From the NCBI GenBank assembly GCA_003506745.1, contig DNYQ01000095.1, positions 497-6,129 on the forward strand: a DNA stretch of 5,633 bases, in the 5' to 3' direction. The notes under the pieces were generated by a model that saw only the letters and a list, made by a program, of their open reading frames with translations, was not told where the DNA came from and did no database searches. Made by a program: the position numbers and the translations under genes. Below are positions 5,424-5,633 of this stretch, piece by piece. Each line of letters opens with the position of its first letter. The first letter of the stretch is position 1. Source of the DNA: Syntrophaceae bacterium (GTDB lineage Bacteria; Desulfobacterota; Syntrophia; Syntrophales; Smithellaceae).

Positions 5424-5633
5424 CTAACCCTTGAGCATTTTCATCATGTTCACGATGGTCAACTCCATCGACAGTTCCCTGCCCGCCGACATGGCCGGGG
5501 CGAAACGCCTGATAAAATCAATTTCTTCATCCGTGGGATGAGGCGTCTCCGACAGATCGGGAGCTATTTTCAAATCCCACGGCACATCCTTCTTCACATC
5601 CTCAATCGTGACCCGGGGATGGATCTGGGCCAG
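5424..5633 (-). CDS. CoA-transferase beta subunit, C-terminal fragment (GctB/CatJ-like)
   Basis: An open frame enters from the right edge and ends at TAG (5424-5426), giving the last 69 residues. It contains HPRVTIEDVKKDVPWDLKIA followed by PDLSETPHPTDEE, closely like the end of beta subunits of heterodimeric CoA-transferases (glutaconate or 3-oxoacid type: HPGVT-EEV-...-T-PPPT-EEL). These enzymes move CoA between acyl-CoA and a free acid. The catalytic part lies outside the window. The tail after the PT-EE motif (residues 36-69, with FIRRFAPAMSAG) is longer than in many relatives. The 86-bp gap to the glycosyltransferase holds that gene's promoter, so this gene is probably a separate unit. 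Identification rests on a short stretch without the active site. Confidence 0.6.
   Translation of the reverse strand: MAQIHPRVTIEDVKKDVPWDLKIAPDLSETPHPTDEEIDFIRRFAPAMSAGRELSMELTIVNMMKMLKG

Noticed and set aside
4996..5427. 143-codon plus-strand open frame
   Set aside because: Antisense to the glycosyltransferase and across its promoter; composition is that of a shadow frame.
1..5633. CRISPR array, transposon ends, tRNA or rRNA
   Set aside because: No regularly spaced repeats, transposase frame, terminal inverted repeats or RNA-gene signatures were seen on either strand.

Overview
The window looks like chromosome of a Gram-negative anaerobe, probably a member of the Desulfobacterota (former Deltaproteobacteria, Syntrophus-like). 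Two Gram-negative envelope genes (an LpxH-type lipid A hydrolase and the KDO-pathway isomerase KdsD) sit beside a pyruvoyl-type arginine decarboxylase, an acyl-CoA-type CoA-transferase and moderate GC. The lineage is an inference from gene content and protein style. No RNA gene, mobile element, CRISPR array or origin is visible.

Layout: (1) 1-1101, minus strand: a polyamine pair, agmatinase (speB) followed 43 bp downstream by a pyruvoyl-dependent arginine decarboxylase that runs off the left edge. Together they would convert arginine to agmatine and then to putrescine plus urea. (2) 1102-1308: non-coding, with a hairpin, a 12-bp direct repeat and a second inverted repeat just upstream of speB. 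(3) 1309-2085, minus strand: LpxH-like metallophosphoesterase. (4) 2086-2275: divergent intergenic region with candidate promoters in both directions and a 10-bp palindrome between their -35 boxes. (5) 2276-3814, plus strand: kdsD, then a gamma-carbonic-anhydrase-like hexapeptide-repeat protein 21 bp later. (6) 3818-5337, minus strand: a two-gene operon of a family 2 glycosyltransferase and a SAM-dependent methyltransferase joined by an ATGA overlap, with a good sigma-70-type promoter at 5361-5389. The methyltransferase converges on the hexapeptide gene with only 3 bp between stop codons. (7) 5424-5633, minus strand: the last 69 codons of a gene resembling the beta subunit of a heterodimeric CoA-transferase, not in the supplied frame list because its start lies outside the window.

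Functionally, the central part is envelope biogenesis: lipid A, KDO and a glycan or lipid-modifying glycosyltransferase/methyltransferase pair. It is flanked by polyamine synthesis on the left and acyl-CoA metabolism on the right. I see no evidence of a new defence system or other wholly new system. The points worth a second look are the non-canonical GNHD motif and insertion in the LpxH-like protein, the shared palindromic control region between lpxH and kdsD, and the repeat/hairpin leader of speB.
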